Part shown: positions 24,555-32,428 of the stretch, in pieces | Layout of the letters: each line of letters opens with the position of its first letter | How positions within the stretch are numbered: the first letter of the stretch is position 1 | DNA from: an uncultured Dorea sp. | GTDB lineage: Bacteria; Bacillota; Clostridia; Lachnospirales; Lachnospiraceae | Assembly (NCBI GenBank): GCA_910578455.1 | Contig: CAJTQA010000004.1 | Span: 37,408 to 101,407 of the forward strand | DNA: 64,000 bases | Reading direction: 5' to 3' | The notes under the pieces: model-generated | Seen by the model: the letters and a program-made list of their open reading frames with translations, nothing else | What the model was told of the DNA's origin: nothing | The model's database searches: none | Made by a program: the position numbers and the translations under genes

Positions 24555-25931
24555 ATGAACCAGTTAAAGAAATTATTTGCCCCGGTGGACATGACCGTGG
24601 GAAAGCCGTGGGAGGATATTGTGATCTTCACTGTGCCGATGCTGATCGGCAATATCGCCCAGCAGCTTTACAATACAGTGGACAGCGTGGTGGTAGGGCA
24701 GTTTGTGGGAGATAACGCGCTGGCGGCAGTAGGGAGCGCAGGCCCTATTCTTAATCTTTTGATCGTGCTGTTTGTGGGAATCAGTGTGGGAGCCGGTATT
24801 ATGGTATCTCAGTATCTTGGCGCGCGCAACAGGGAGGCGCTGTCTATGACCATTGGAACCTGTATCGTGCTGACGGGGATCGCATCCCTTCTTGTCATGG
24901 TGTTTGCCACGGTTGCGGTCCGGCCGATGCTGGAGCTTTTAAATACGCCGGAGTCCATCATCGGCTGGTGCACCTCGTACCTTCGGATTCTCTTTATCGG
25001 CGTGGCCGGCTGTGCATACTATAATATACTGAGCGGCATCTTGAGAGGACTTGGGGATTCGATGTCGGCGCTTTTGTATCTGCTGGTGGCAAGCGGGCTG
25101 AATATCGTGCTGGACTTATTTTTTGTGGTGAAGATGGATATGGGGGTGTCCGGCGTTGCGCTGGCGACGGCGATTGCCCAGGGAGTCTCTGCGCTTTTAT
25201 GCCTTTTGAGGCTTACGAAGCTGAAAGACCTTTTTGAGCTGAAATGGAAGTATATCCGGCTGTTTAAGAGCCATGTGAAGAATATCATCCGACTGGGCGT
25301 GCCATCCGGGCTGACGCAGGCGATTATGTCCATGTCCATGCTGGTGGTGCAGTCTCTGACCAACAGCTTTGGGGAGATATTTATTGCGGCAAATGTAATC
25401 GTCATGCGTGTGGACGGGTTTGCCATGATGCCGAATTTTTCTTTTGGAACGGCTATGACGACCTACGCCGGGCAGAATGTAGGAGCCGGAAAGTATGACC
25501 GGGTAGTAAAGGGGGCAAGGCAGGGAACCGCGATCGCAGTGGGAACGGCGGCGGTTATCGTCGTGCTGATCCTTGCATTCGGAAAGCAGCTTATGCAGAT
25601 ATTTACAGATACGCCGGAGCTTGTGAGCCTCAGTATGAATATGATGCGTATTCTGGCAGTGGGCTACATAGCGGTGGCAGTGACGCAGACTCTTTCCGGC
25701 GTGATGCGCGGGGCGGGAGACACGATGACGCCCATGTGGATATCCATGGTATCAACGGTTCTGATCCGCGTGCCGCTGGCTTACGGGCTTGTGTATCTGA
25801 CGAAGACGCCGCAGCTCCCCCAGGGCGAGAGAGCCTGCCTGTTTGTCTCGCTCGTGATATCCTGGGTGCTGGGAGCGCTGATTACCGGGATCTTCTATAA
25901 GAGAGGGAAATGGAGAGGAAAAGCGGTATAA
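24555..25931 (+). CDS. MATE family multidrug/toxin efflux transporter
   Basis: 458-residue membrane protein with 12 predicted helices in two homologous halves. The first half opens with the family's PMLIGNIAQQLYNTVDSVVV and VGDNALAAVGSAGPI; the second repeats the pattern (GVPSGLTQAIMSMSM, FGTAMTTYAGQNVGAGKYDR). Proteins of this family export cationic drugs or metabolites in exchange for sodium ions or protons. The ATG at 24555 has AAGGAAG upstream and lies downstream of the promoter. Single-gene unit; no regulator adjacent. Confidence 0.9.
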   Translation: MNQLKKLFAPVDMTVGKPWEDIVIFTVPMLIGNIAQQLYNTVDSVVVGQFVGDNALAAVGSAGPILNLLIVLFVGISVGAGIMVSQYLGARNREALSMTIGTCIVLTGIASLLVMVFATVAVRPMLELLNTPESIIGWCTSYLRILFIGVAGCAYYNILSGILRGLGDSMSALLYLLVASGLNIVLDLFFVVKMDMGVSGVALATAIAQGVSALLCLLRLTKLKDLFELKWKYIRLFKSHVKNIIRLGVPSGLTQAIMSMSMLVVQSLTNSFGEIFIAANVIVMRVDGFAMMPNFSFGTAMTTYAGQNVGAGKYDRVVKGARQGTAIAVGTAAVIVVLILAFGKQLMQIFTDTPELVSLSMNMMRILAVGYIAVAVTQTLSGVMRGAGDTMTPMWISMVSTVLIRVPLAYGLVYLTKTPQLPQGERACLFVSLVISWVLGALITGIFYKRGKWRGKAV

Positions 25932-26029
25932 TCGCTGTTCATCTTCGGATAATTATGATATGATAGAAAAGTATTTGCAGACACAGCCCCGTTTATGATA
26001 GGAGAGAGGGCGGAAATGAGGATTTTTTC

Positions 26030-26449
26030 ATGAACATACTGATTATAGACGCACAAGGAGGCGGCATGGGCAGGCAGCTTGTGGCTTCTGTAAAAAAGGA
26101 ATTTCCCAAGGCTGAAGTGGGGGCTGTCGGCACGAACTCCCTCGCGGCATCCAATATGCTCAAGGCGGGGGCCGATTACGCGGCAACGGGAGAGAATGCA
26201 GTGATTGTGGGATGCAGGAGGGCGGATGTGATCATCGGCCCGGTGGGGATTGCCATTGCGGATTCGATGCATGGCGAGATTACTCCGGTTATGGCGGCGG
26301 CAGTCGGGCAGAGCGAGGCATGGAAACTTTTGATTCCCATGAACCAGTGCAGAAATGTGATCGTGGGCGTGAAGAATGTGTCCATGAGCAGTATGCTGGA
26401 GGCTGTGATCGAACAGCTGAAAGAGTATGCAAAAGGGGATGCATGCTGA
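26030..26449 (+). CDS. DUF3842 family protein
   Basis: 139 residues with a Rossmann-like start (ILIIDAQGGGMGRQLVASVK) followed by VGAVGTNSLAASNMLKAGAD and GPVGIAIADSMHGEITP, the pattern of DUF3842, a family of unknown function common in Lachnospiraceae. No membrane segment. A GAGG site lies ~10 bases before the ATG. It precedes larB and a metal ECF transporter, with a structured leader and terminator between, so it may share a process (metal homeostasis) without sharing a full transcript. The function is not known, and the small-molecule-binding fold is inference. Confidence 0.85.
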   Translation: MNILIIDAQGGGMGRQLVASVKKEFPKAEVGAVGTNSLAASNMLKAGADYAATGENAVIVGCRRADVIIGPVGIAIADSMHGEITPVMAAAVGQSEAWKLLIPMNQCRNVIVGVKNVSMSSMLEAVIEQLKEYAKGDAC

Positions 26450-26540
26450 TATTATACAGACAGGACGGACGGCAGAAGCCGCCGCGTGAAGGCGCAGAAG
26501 TGCCGGGAGCAAACTGATATATCAGGATTCATCTGCCAGG
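26430..26540 (+). promoter_or_regulatory. Possible cobalamin-riboswitch-like leader of larB (degenerate)
   Basis: The larB leader contains, in order, AAAAGGGGAT (26431-26440), GGCAGAAGCC (26471-26480), GAAGGCGCAGAAG (26488-26500) and TCAGGATTCATCTGCC (26522-26537). These resemble conserved pieces of the adenosylcobalamin aptamer (AAAAGGGAA, GCAGAAGCCACTG, GGGAAGGCG and the AGCCAGGAGACCTGCC box), followed by an intrinsic terminator and a metal-transport operon, the usual arrangement. However, the central CCGCTACTGT part is not recognisable and the 5' part overlaps the end of the DUF3842 gene. It is therefore a candidate only. Confidence 0.35.
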
Positions 26541-26569
26541 ATATTTATCGATAGAACAATGTATTCCAG

Positions 26570-26609
26570 AAGGCGTACAGATTCCGGAAAGGGATTTGTG
26601 CGCCTTTTT
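26570..26609 (+). terminator. Terminator in the larB leader
   Basis: AAGGCGTACAGATTCC (26570-26585) pairs, with two mismatched positions, with GGGATTTGTGCGCCTT (26591-26606), then TTT. It lies 40 bases before larB, so it either ends the DUF3842 transcript or is the regulated terminator of a leader RNA. Confidence 0.75.
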
Positions 26610-26649
26610 GCGGAGCAGTATGCAGTTGAGATATGGGAGGAGACGGGAA

Positions 26650-27402
26650 TTGGAAACGAGGGAGATTTTAGAACAGGTGAGGTCAGGGGAGATGTCCGTA
26701 AATGATGCAGAAAGCTTTTTCAGGAGGCAGCCTTTTGAGGAGCTTGGTTATGCAAGGCTTGACACTCACAGAAAAGTGCGGTCAGGTTTTGCGGAAGTGG
26801 TCTTTTGCAGCGGAAAGGCAGATGAGCATCTCTTGCGGATCTATGAGAGGATTTATGAGATGGAGGGGGAGGTCTTAGGAACGAGAGCTGCGAAAGAGCA
26901 GGCGCATCTTATACAGGAGCGGTTCGGGGAGGCTGAGTACGATCCGCTTTCAAGGATTTTAAAGATAGAGAAGAAAGGGAAAAAAAGAATTGGGAAGATT
27001 GCGGTCTGCACGGCTGGAACAGCAGATATCCCGGTGGCGGAAGAGGCGGCGCAGACGGCGGAGTTTTTTGGAAATGAAGTGGAACGTATCTACGATGTGG
27101 GAGTGAGCGGCCTGCACCGGCTGCTTTCCAGGGTGGAGGCGATACAGGGCGCAAACTGTGTGGTGGCGGCTGCCGGGATGGAGGGAGCCCTTGCCAGTGT
27201 CATAGGAGGCCTTGTGGATAAACCGGTGATTGCCGTTCCGACATCTGTCGGCTACGGGGCAAGCATGAATGGGCTGTCGGCATTGCTGACGATGATCAAT
27301 TCCTGTGCCAACGGCATTGCCGTTGTAAATATTGACAACGGCTACGGAGCCGGATATATGGCGGCGCAGATTAACCGCCTCGCGGTGCGCGGGGCGGAGT
27401 AA
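26650..27402 (+). CDS. larB: LarB, nickel-pincer cofactor carboxylase/hydrolase
   Basis: 250 residues. LarB carboxylates and hydrolyses nicotinic acid adenine dinucleotide, the first step in making the nickel-pincer nucleotide cofactor of lactate racemase-type enzymes. The N-terminal helical part and FGEAEYDPLSR lead into a PurE-like C-terminal domain with VCTAGTADIPVAEEA, AAAGMEGALASVIGGLV and PTSVGYGASMNGLSALL. The start is a TTG at 26650, supported by GGAGGAG at 26636-26642; the open frame to 26596 passes through the terminator and is not used. It is followed by the CbiM-Q-O type transporter, fitting nickel supply. larC, larE and larA are not in the window. Confidence 0.9.
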   Translation: METREILEQVRSGEMSVNDAESFFRRQPFEELGYARLDTHRKVRSGFAEVVFCSGKADEHLLRIYERIYEMEGEVLGTRAAKEQAHLIQERFGEAEYDPLSRILKIEKKGKKRIGKIAVCTAGTADIPVAEEAAQTAEFFGNEVERIYDVGVSGLHRLLSRVEAIQGANCVVAAAGMEGALASVIGGLVDKPVIAVPTSVGYGASMNGLSALLTMINSCANGIAVVNIDNGYGAGYMAAQINRLAVRGAE

Positions 27403-27469
27403 TACTTCAGGCGGATAAGGAAGCATGCCGGAAGTAACAGAACAGGAGAGAATAAGGAGGAAGGTAACA

Positions 27470-28492
27470 ATGCATATGGCAGATGCGCTGGTATCACCAG
27501 CAGTAGCGGGAACAATGTACACGGTGTCTGCGGCTGCGGCCGCATATTCTGTGAAGAAGATAAAACTGGAGGATTTGGACAGTAAAGTACCGGCGATGGG
27601 GGTTATGGGGGCCTTTGTATTTGCCGCCCAGATGATTAACTTTACCATTCCGGGTACAGGCTCGTCGGGGCATCTGTGCGGTGGGATGCTGCTCAGCGCA
27701 ATCTTAGGGCCTTGCGGGGCATTTCTGACGATGATAGCGATTCTGGCAATACAGTGCCTTTTGTTTGCAGACGGAGGATTGCTGGCATTGGGGTGCAATG
27801 TGTGGAATATGGCGTTTTACGGGTGCTTTATCGGAGGAGCGCTGATCTGGCGGGCAGTGGCCGGAAAGAAGATGACGAGGGGAAGGATAATGGCAGCGTC
27901 GGTTATCGGCAGCGTGGTCAGCCTGCAGATGGGTGCATTTTCTGTCACGGTAGAAACCTTGATGTCCGGAATTACAGAGCTGCCCTTTGCCGTATTTGCG
28001 GGAATGATGCAGCCGATCCATCTGGCGATAGGACTGGCGGAAGGGGTGATTACAGCGTCTGTTCTTATGTTTATACATGAGGCGCGCCCGGAGGCGCTTT
28101 ATGGTTATTCGCAGAGCGGCAGCAAGGGGGCAGGGCGCATGAGCAGAAAAGGACTTGCGGCAGTTTTTGCGGCGGCGGCATTAATAATCGGAAGCGCAGT
28201 GTCTTTATTTGCCTCCGGCAATCCGGACGGACTTGAGTGGTCCATCGAAAAGGTTGCGGGAACGGCAGAGCTTTCTGCCAGCGGCGGCGTGCATCGGATG
28301 GCAGAAAAGGTGCAGGAGGTGACGGCGGCTTTGCCGGATTATGCATTTAAGTCTTCAGACAGCGCGGCAGGCACCTCCTTTTCCGGAATCGTGGGCGGCG
28401 TAGCCGTGCTGGCAGCATGTTTCTTTGTATGTATGGTGATTAAAAAAGCAGGGAAAGGCAAAAAGAAAAAAATCAGTGGCAGTGAGGTGTAG
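27470..28492 (+). CDS. cbiM: ECF metal transporter substrate component, CbiM/NikM with CbiN-like tail
   Basis: 340 residues. The N-terminus MHMADALVSP supplies the metal-binding N-terminal Met-His motif of NikM/CbiM and requires the start at 27470 (AAGGAGGAAGG upstream) rather than the longer frame from 27425. About six helices to residue ~210 form the S component (GSSGHLCGGMLLSAILGPCG, GCNVWNMAFYG). Residues ~225-310 resemble the NikN/CbiN accessory part (a helix, an extracytoplasmic stretch with NPDGLEWSIEKV, and a last helix). Nickel and cobalt cannot be distinguished from sequence; larB argues for nickel, the leader perhaps for cobalt. Confidence 0.88.
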   Translation: MHMADALVSPAVAGTMYTVSAAAAAYSVKKIKLEDLDSKVPAMGVMGAFVFAAQMINFTIPGTGSSGHLCGGMLLSAILGPCGAFLTMIAILAIQCLLFADGGLLALGCNVWNMAFYGCFIGGALIWRAVAGKKMTRGRIMAASVIGSVVSLQMGAFSVTVETLMSGITELPFAVFAGMMQPIHLAIGLAEGVITASVLMFIHEARPEALYGYSQSGSKGAGRMSRKGLAAVFAAAALIIGSAVSLFASGNPDGLEWSIEKVAGTAELSASGGVHRMAEKVQEVTAALPDYAFKSSDSAAGTSFSGIVGGVAVLAACFFVCMVIKKAGKGKKKKISGSEV

Positions 28493-28497
28493 TTTGG

Positions 28498-29265
28498 ATG
28501 GGAAAGATAGGCGATGCAGTTTCAGAGCTGCACAAACTGGATATGGAATCGGAACAGAGCGGGTGGCTGAGGGAGCTCCATCCGCTGCCCAAATTGGCTG
28601 TGACGCTGTTTTTTCTTGTACTTACTGTTTCTTTTGGAAAATATGACCTGCCTGGCCTGCTTAAGATGGGAGTGTACCTGATTGTCCTTTTTGTCCTTGG
28701 GGATGTTTCCCTCAAGCTGCTATTGAAAAGGATGAGGGCGGTGCTGGTCCTTGTCTGCCTGATGGGGGCAGTGAATCCGTTTTTTGACAGGACGGCGGCA
28801 TTTACGCTTGGGAATTTCGTAGTTACAGGCGGAATGCTGTCGGCGGCCACGTTGGCGCTTAAAGGGATCTATGGGGTATCCGCCGCATATCTTCTGATTG
28901 TTACGACATCCATGGGGGATATCTGCTATGCCCTGAGAAGGCTTCATGTTCCCAGGATGTTTGTGACAATTCTGATGCTGGTGTACCGCTATATTATCGT
29001 TCTTCTTAAAGAGACAGAACGGATGACCGACGCCTATGCGCTGCGCGCCCCGGGGCAGAGGGGAATTGCCCGGAAAACCTGGGGAACATTTGCGGGCCAG
29101 CTCCTTCTTCGCAGCATGGACAGGGCGCAGACAGTATATGACAGCATGGTGCTGCGGGGTTATAACGGGAATTTTCATCTGAGACATAAAAAAGCGGCAG
29201 GGCATAGCGATTATGCATATGCATTTGTGTGGGGCGCAGTGCTGGTATTTATCAGGGTAATCTAA
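28498..29265 (+). CDS. cbiQ: ECF transporter transmembrane (T) component, CbiQ type
   Basis: 255 residues with about five hydrophobic helices and the coupling-helix motifs of energy-coupling T proteins in the C-terminal half (for example MDRAQTVYDSMVLRGYNG, containing the A-R-G-like signature that contacts the ATPase). The N-terminus has ELHPLPKLAVTLFFLVLTV, typical of CbiQ. It starts 5 bases after cbiM stops, with GAGGTG as ribosome site, and is followed after 13 bases by the ATPase. Confidence 0.88.
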   Translation: MGKIGDAVSELHKLDMESEQSGWLRELHPLPKLAVTLFFLVLTVSFGKYDLPGLLKMGVYLIVLFVLGDVSLKLLLKRMRAVLVLVCLMGAVNPFFDRTAAFTLGNFVVTGGMLSAATLALKGIYGVSAAYLLIVTTSMGDICYALRRLHVPRMFVTILMLVYRYIIVLLKETERMTDAYALRAPGQRGIARKTWGTFAGQLLLRSMDRAQTVYDSMVLRGYNGNFHLRHKKAAGHSDYAYAFVWGAVLVFIRVI

Positions 29266-29278
29266 GGAGGCATTGGAA

Positions 29279-30031
29279 ATGAGCGTACTGGAAGTTGAAA
29301 ACCTTTCTTTTTCATACGGAAACCCGAGGGAAAAGTTTCAGAAACAAGTATTGGAAAACATTAACATTCAGGTAAGCGCCGGGGAGAGCATCGGGCTGAT
29401 CGGGGAAAACGGAGCCGGGAAATCTACGTTCTTAAAGCTGCTTACAGGTCTTTTGGGGCTTGAGGCGGGCATGGTCAGAGTGGCAGGACTGGATATGAAG
29501 AAGGAGAACCTAAAGGATATCCGTGCTGAGATTGGCTATGTATTCCAGGACTCGGACAGCCAGCTCTTTATGTCGACCGTGTATGAGGATGTGGCGTTTG
29601 CCCCCAGGAATTACGGGAAAAGCGAGGAAGAAGTGCAGGCGGCGGTTCTGTCAGCGCTGAAACAGGTACATATGGAGGAGAAAAAGGACAGGCAGACCTA
29701 CCGTCTGTCCGGCGGGGAGAAGAAACTGGCAGCCATCGCTACAGTGCTTGCCGTAGGGGCAAAGCTAATACTCCTCGATGAGCCGTCGGCGGCGCTTGAT
29801 CCGAAGAACAGGCGGAACCTGATCCGTATCCTGAACAGCCTGGAAGGAGCGAAGATTATTGCAAGCCATGACCTGGACTTTGTGCTTGACACATGCCAGA
29901 GAGTCATCCTTCTGTCCGGCGGGCAGGTTGCGGCAGACGGGAAGGCAGAGGAAATACTGACGGATCGGAAACTTTTGGAGCAAAATGGCCTGGAGCTGCC
30001 GCTATCGTTCTCGTGGCAGCCGGGAATGTGA
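29279..30031 (+). CDS. cbiO: ECF transporter ATP-binding protein, CbiO type
   Basis: 250 residues with Walker A GENGAGKST, Q-loop YVFQDSDSQLF (the Q-D-P/S-D-x-Q form is typical of ECF A components), signature LSGGEKK, Walker B LILLDEPSA and switch HD in ASHDLDF. AAGGAGG at 29264-29270 selects ATG 29279 over the TTG at 29273. It completes the larB-cbiM-cbiQ-cbiO set. A single ATPase gene implies a homodimer. No clear terminator follows. Confidence 0.92.
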   Translation: MSVLEVENLSFSYGNPREKFQKQVLENINIQVSAGESIGLIGENGAGKSTFLKLLTGLLGLEAGMVRVAGLDMKKENLKDIRAEIGYVFQDSDSQLFMSTVYEDVAFAPRNYGKSEEEVQAAVLSALKQVHMEEKKDRQTYRLSGGEKKLAAIATVLAVGAKLILLDEPSAALDPKNRRNLIRILNSLEGAKIIASHDLDFVLDTCQRVILLSGGQVAADGKAEEILTDRKLLEQNGLELPLSFSWQPGM

Positions 30032-30165
30032 TGAAAAAGCTTTTAATATTAATTTATATGTTTTTTGCAAAAAGTGTTGAAAAAACGTACAGGGGGGGGG
30101 TAAAATAGGGCATGTAATTTATGCGTTTTGCATTAATTACAAGTATGCTGTAGGGAGAGCAAAAG

Positions 30166-30693
30166 ATGAGATATGTCGCAAAGCTTTTAATTATGACGTT
30201 TATAATGCTGTTGAGCAGAAATGTGGACTTTGGTGAACTCCATTCATCTGCATTGCAGGAGGAGCGTCCCGGGAAGTGGACAGATTCGGCGGTGAAAATA
30301 GCAGGAGACGGGGAACCGAAAGTGTCGGAGCTTGAGGTGGGCGAGTCTGTAGACGGGCATTTTGGGGGCATTTGGGATGAACATGAAAGCCATTATTATA
30401 AAATAACAGTACCCGACAATCTGAGAAACGAGTGGATCGGAGTCTGGATTGCAAATTATGCGGACAGCTCCGTTAATTGTCAGTTGTTGGACAAAAACGG
30501 ATGGGTGCTCAACAGGGAACTTGGGATTTCCAGAAATGCCAGAAGGCTGTTTCAGGCAAAAGATACCGGTTTTGGAGATAATGGATTCTTTTGCGGGCTA
30601 TGGCCTGGAAGGACATATTATATTAAAGTGGAAAAACAGTTTTATTCCGTGGGAGGAAGATATATTTTGTCTGTCTTTTCTTTCGGCGAATAA
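30166..30693 (+). CDS. Secreted beta-sandwich protein, unknown function
   Basis: 175 residues. Residues 1-18 form a short basic plus hydrophobic signal sequence (MRYVAKLLIMTFIMLLS). The rest, from about 45, has the alternating pattern of a beta sandwich resembling bacterial pre-peptidase C-terminal domains: HESHYYKITVPDNL, then GVWIANYADSSVNCQLLD and WPGRTYYIKVEKQFYSVGGRYILSV. No catalytic motif is seen. GGGAGAG precedes the ATG. Single gene with its own terminator. Confidence 0.6.
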   Translation: MRYVAKLLIMTFIMLLSRNVDFGELHSSALQEERPGKWTDSAVKIAGDGEPKVSELEVGESVDGHFGGIWDEHESHYYKITVPDNLRNEWIGVWIANYADSSVNCQLLDKNGWVLNRELGISRNARRLFQAKDTGFGDNGFFCGLWPGRTYYIKVEKQFYSVGGRYILSVFSFGE

Positions 30694-30703
30694 TTGGATA
30701 TTG

Positions 30704-30747
30704 AAGATGCCGTGCGGCGGGAGAGACTTCCGGCACGGCATTTCTTT
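30704..30747 (+). terminator. Rho-independent terminator
   Basis: ATGCCGTGC (30707-30715) pairs with GCACGGCAT (30733-30741), extended by a few G-C pairs inside, and is followed by TTCTTT. Confidence 0.75.
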
Positions 30748-30887
30748 GTATAATAGGAAATTTCGATTTTTCATGTGTTAAATTACAAAATCTATATCAG
30801 AAGATTATCTAAAAATAATGAAACAATGCAGATTGCTTTAGAATTATTTGGCCGGGATTTGACCGAGAGGTGTTTCGGGCAAGTTTT

Positions 30888-31122
30888 ATAAACAGCGAAA
30901 ACCCGCTAACCTTGCGGCTCGCGGGTTCTCGTTGTTGTTATAGTTATCTAAAGGAATGAGAGTAAAGTGTAACACCGTTCGCTTTAAATCCGGTGTATAC
31001 TTTATGAGGGGGAGATAGTGATGTGTTCATCAACTATCTGTCTTCAAGTATAAGAGTTAAATGTGTCTAAAGTATGTTGATTCTATAAAAGAAAACAAAA
31101 AAATCTTAAGAACAGCTTAAGA
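30888..31122 (+). ncRNA. Repeated structured element, copy B (candidate RNA)
   Basis: Same layout as 17192-17425. Stem 1: GAAAACCCGC (30897-30906) with GCGGGTTCTC (30921-30930). Conserved TTGTTATAGTTATCTAAA and GGAATGAGAGTAAAGTG. Stem 2: TAAAGT with ACTTTA, inner CACCG/CGGTG. Conserved TATGAGGGGGAGATAGTGAT. Stem 3: AGATAGT-GATG-TGTT-CATC-A-ACTATCT (31013-31039). AAATGTGTCTAAAGTATGTT. Terminal CTTAAG/CTTAAG mini-stem (31104-31120). The last stem followed on the minus strand by ATTTTTTT could also terminate the minus-strand Spo0A-C gene. No plus-strand gene follows closely, so a stand-alone RNA is more likely than a leader. Confidence 0.55.
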
Positions 31123-31137
31123 AGATGGGAAGAAAAC

Positions 31138-31488
31138 CTAAATTGCATAGGCGGCGCCGGAGTTATGCTGTATATATGCTACTAAGATGTCTAAAAACTC
31201 TCCGGCTGTCGGTCGGCTGCATAATGGGTGCAGCGCGATTTCCTGCAATAATTTCTTGTTTCCCCTATCCCAGCACACTTGTATTACAGTTCTTATATCC
31301 CGTTCAACGCTGCTCAAAGTAGTGTTGAACTCTTTGGCTATTTTGGGATAGAGCAGTTTGCTGATTGAGAGAAGGTATTCTTCGTCTTGAAGACACAAAC
31401 TGACACCATAACAAAGGTAACGATATCCTCGATATGTAGCACCGATGCCAAGGCTGCGGATAAGCCTTTCAATCATCTTATTGTCCAT
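31138..31488 (-). CDS. Spo0A C-terminal domain-like DNA-binding protein
   Basis: 116 residues, essentially a lone Spo0A effector domain (PF08769 type): IERLIRSLGIGATYRGYRYL, then LLYPKIAKEFNTTLSSVERD with the recognition helix SSVERDIRTVIQVCWDRGN. The phosphoacceptor receiver domain is absent, so it cannot be controlled by the sporulation phosphorelay in the usual way. It may compete at or bind Spo0A-like sites. AGGGAGGAAAG precedes the ATG on the minus strand. Truncated Spo0A-C proteins occur in several Lachnospiraceae; their role is not established. Confidence 0.8.
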   Translation of the reverse strand: MDNKMIERLIRSLGIGATYRGYRYLCYGVSLCLQDEEYLLSISKLLYPKIAKEFNTTLSSVERDIRTVIQVCWDRGNKKLLQEIALHPLCSRPTAGEFLDILVAYIQHNSGAAYAI

Positions 31489-31698
31489 CGCTTTCCTCCC
31501 TAGTCATTAGTAAGTATTCCAGTTATGACCACATTATAGCTTAATTCTTATTTTTATAGAGGAATCGAGTAATAATCCGAGGATATTCGACATTAAATGA
31601 TAAAAGGTGACAAGTATTCATAATATCTTAAGGTTTTTCAGCAATTGCTCTTAAAAATTCCCTGATATTCTTGTATAGTATAAGAGAGGTGATGAAAA

Positions 31699-32394
31699 AT
31701 GGCAAGGATATTAGTCTGTGATGACGACAGGGAAATCGTAGAAGCAATAGAGATTTATCTTACGCAGGAAGGTTATGAAGTGCTGAAGGCTTATGATGGC
31801 GTGGAGGCTCTTAAGGTGCTGGAAAATGAGCCTGTAGACCTGCTGGTGATAGATGTCATGATGCCAAAGCTTGACGGAATCAGAGCGACACTTAAGATCC
31901 GTGAGGCGAACAATATGCCGATTATCATCTTGTCGGCTAAATCTGAGGATGCCGATAAGATATTAGGGCTTAATATCGGAGCGGACGATTATGTGACAAA
32001 GCCTTTTAACCCATTGGAGCTGATTGCCCGCGTGAAGTCGCAGATACGCAGATATACGAAACTAGGCAGCACGGCGAGCACGGAACAGGCGGAGATCTAC
32101 ACTGTTGGAGGGCTGTGCGTCAATGATGAGCTGAAGGAAGTGACAGTGGACGGAGAGACTGTGAAACTTACCCCCCTGGAATACAATATTCTGCTGCTGC
32201 TGGTGAGGAATCAGGGGAAGGTATTCTCCATCAATCAGATTTACGAGAGCATTTGGAATGAAAATGCAATCGGGGTCGACAATACGGTGGCAGTGCATAT
32301 CCGGCATATCCGGGAGAAGATTGAGATAAACCCGAAAGAGCCCCGCTACCTGAAAGTTGTATGGGGCGTGGGATATAAGATTGAAAAATTATAG
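31699..32394 (+). CDS. OmpR/PhoB family response regulator
   Basis: 231 residues. The receiver domain (1-115) has the acidic pair in VCDDDREIV, phosphoacceptor Asp in LLVIDVMMPKLDG, Thr/Ser in IILSAKSED and Lys in DYVTKPFNPLEL. The DNA-binding winged helix (~130-230) has the OmpR pattern LTPLEYNILLLLVRNQGKVF and VAVHIRHIREKIE. GAGAGGTGAT precedes the ATG. It is 34 bases upstream of the histidine kinase, forming a two-component pair of the VanR-like type. Confidence 0.92.
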   Translation: MARILVCDDDREIVEAIEIYLTQEGYEVLKAYDGVEALKVLENEPVDLLVIDVMMPKLDGIRATLKIREANNMPIIILSAKSEDADKILGLNIGADDYVTKPFNPLELIARVKSQIRRYTKLGSTASTEQAEIYTVGGLCVNDELKEVTVDGETVKLTPLEYNILLLLVRNQGKVFSINQIYESIWNENAIGVDNTVAVHIRHIREKIEINPKEPRYLKVVWGVGYKIEKL

Positions 32395-32428
32395 GTGAAG
32401 TAAGGTATAGTATAGAAAAGGGGTTTTT

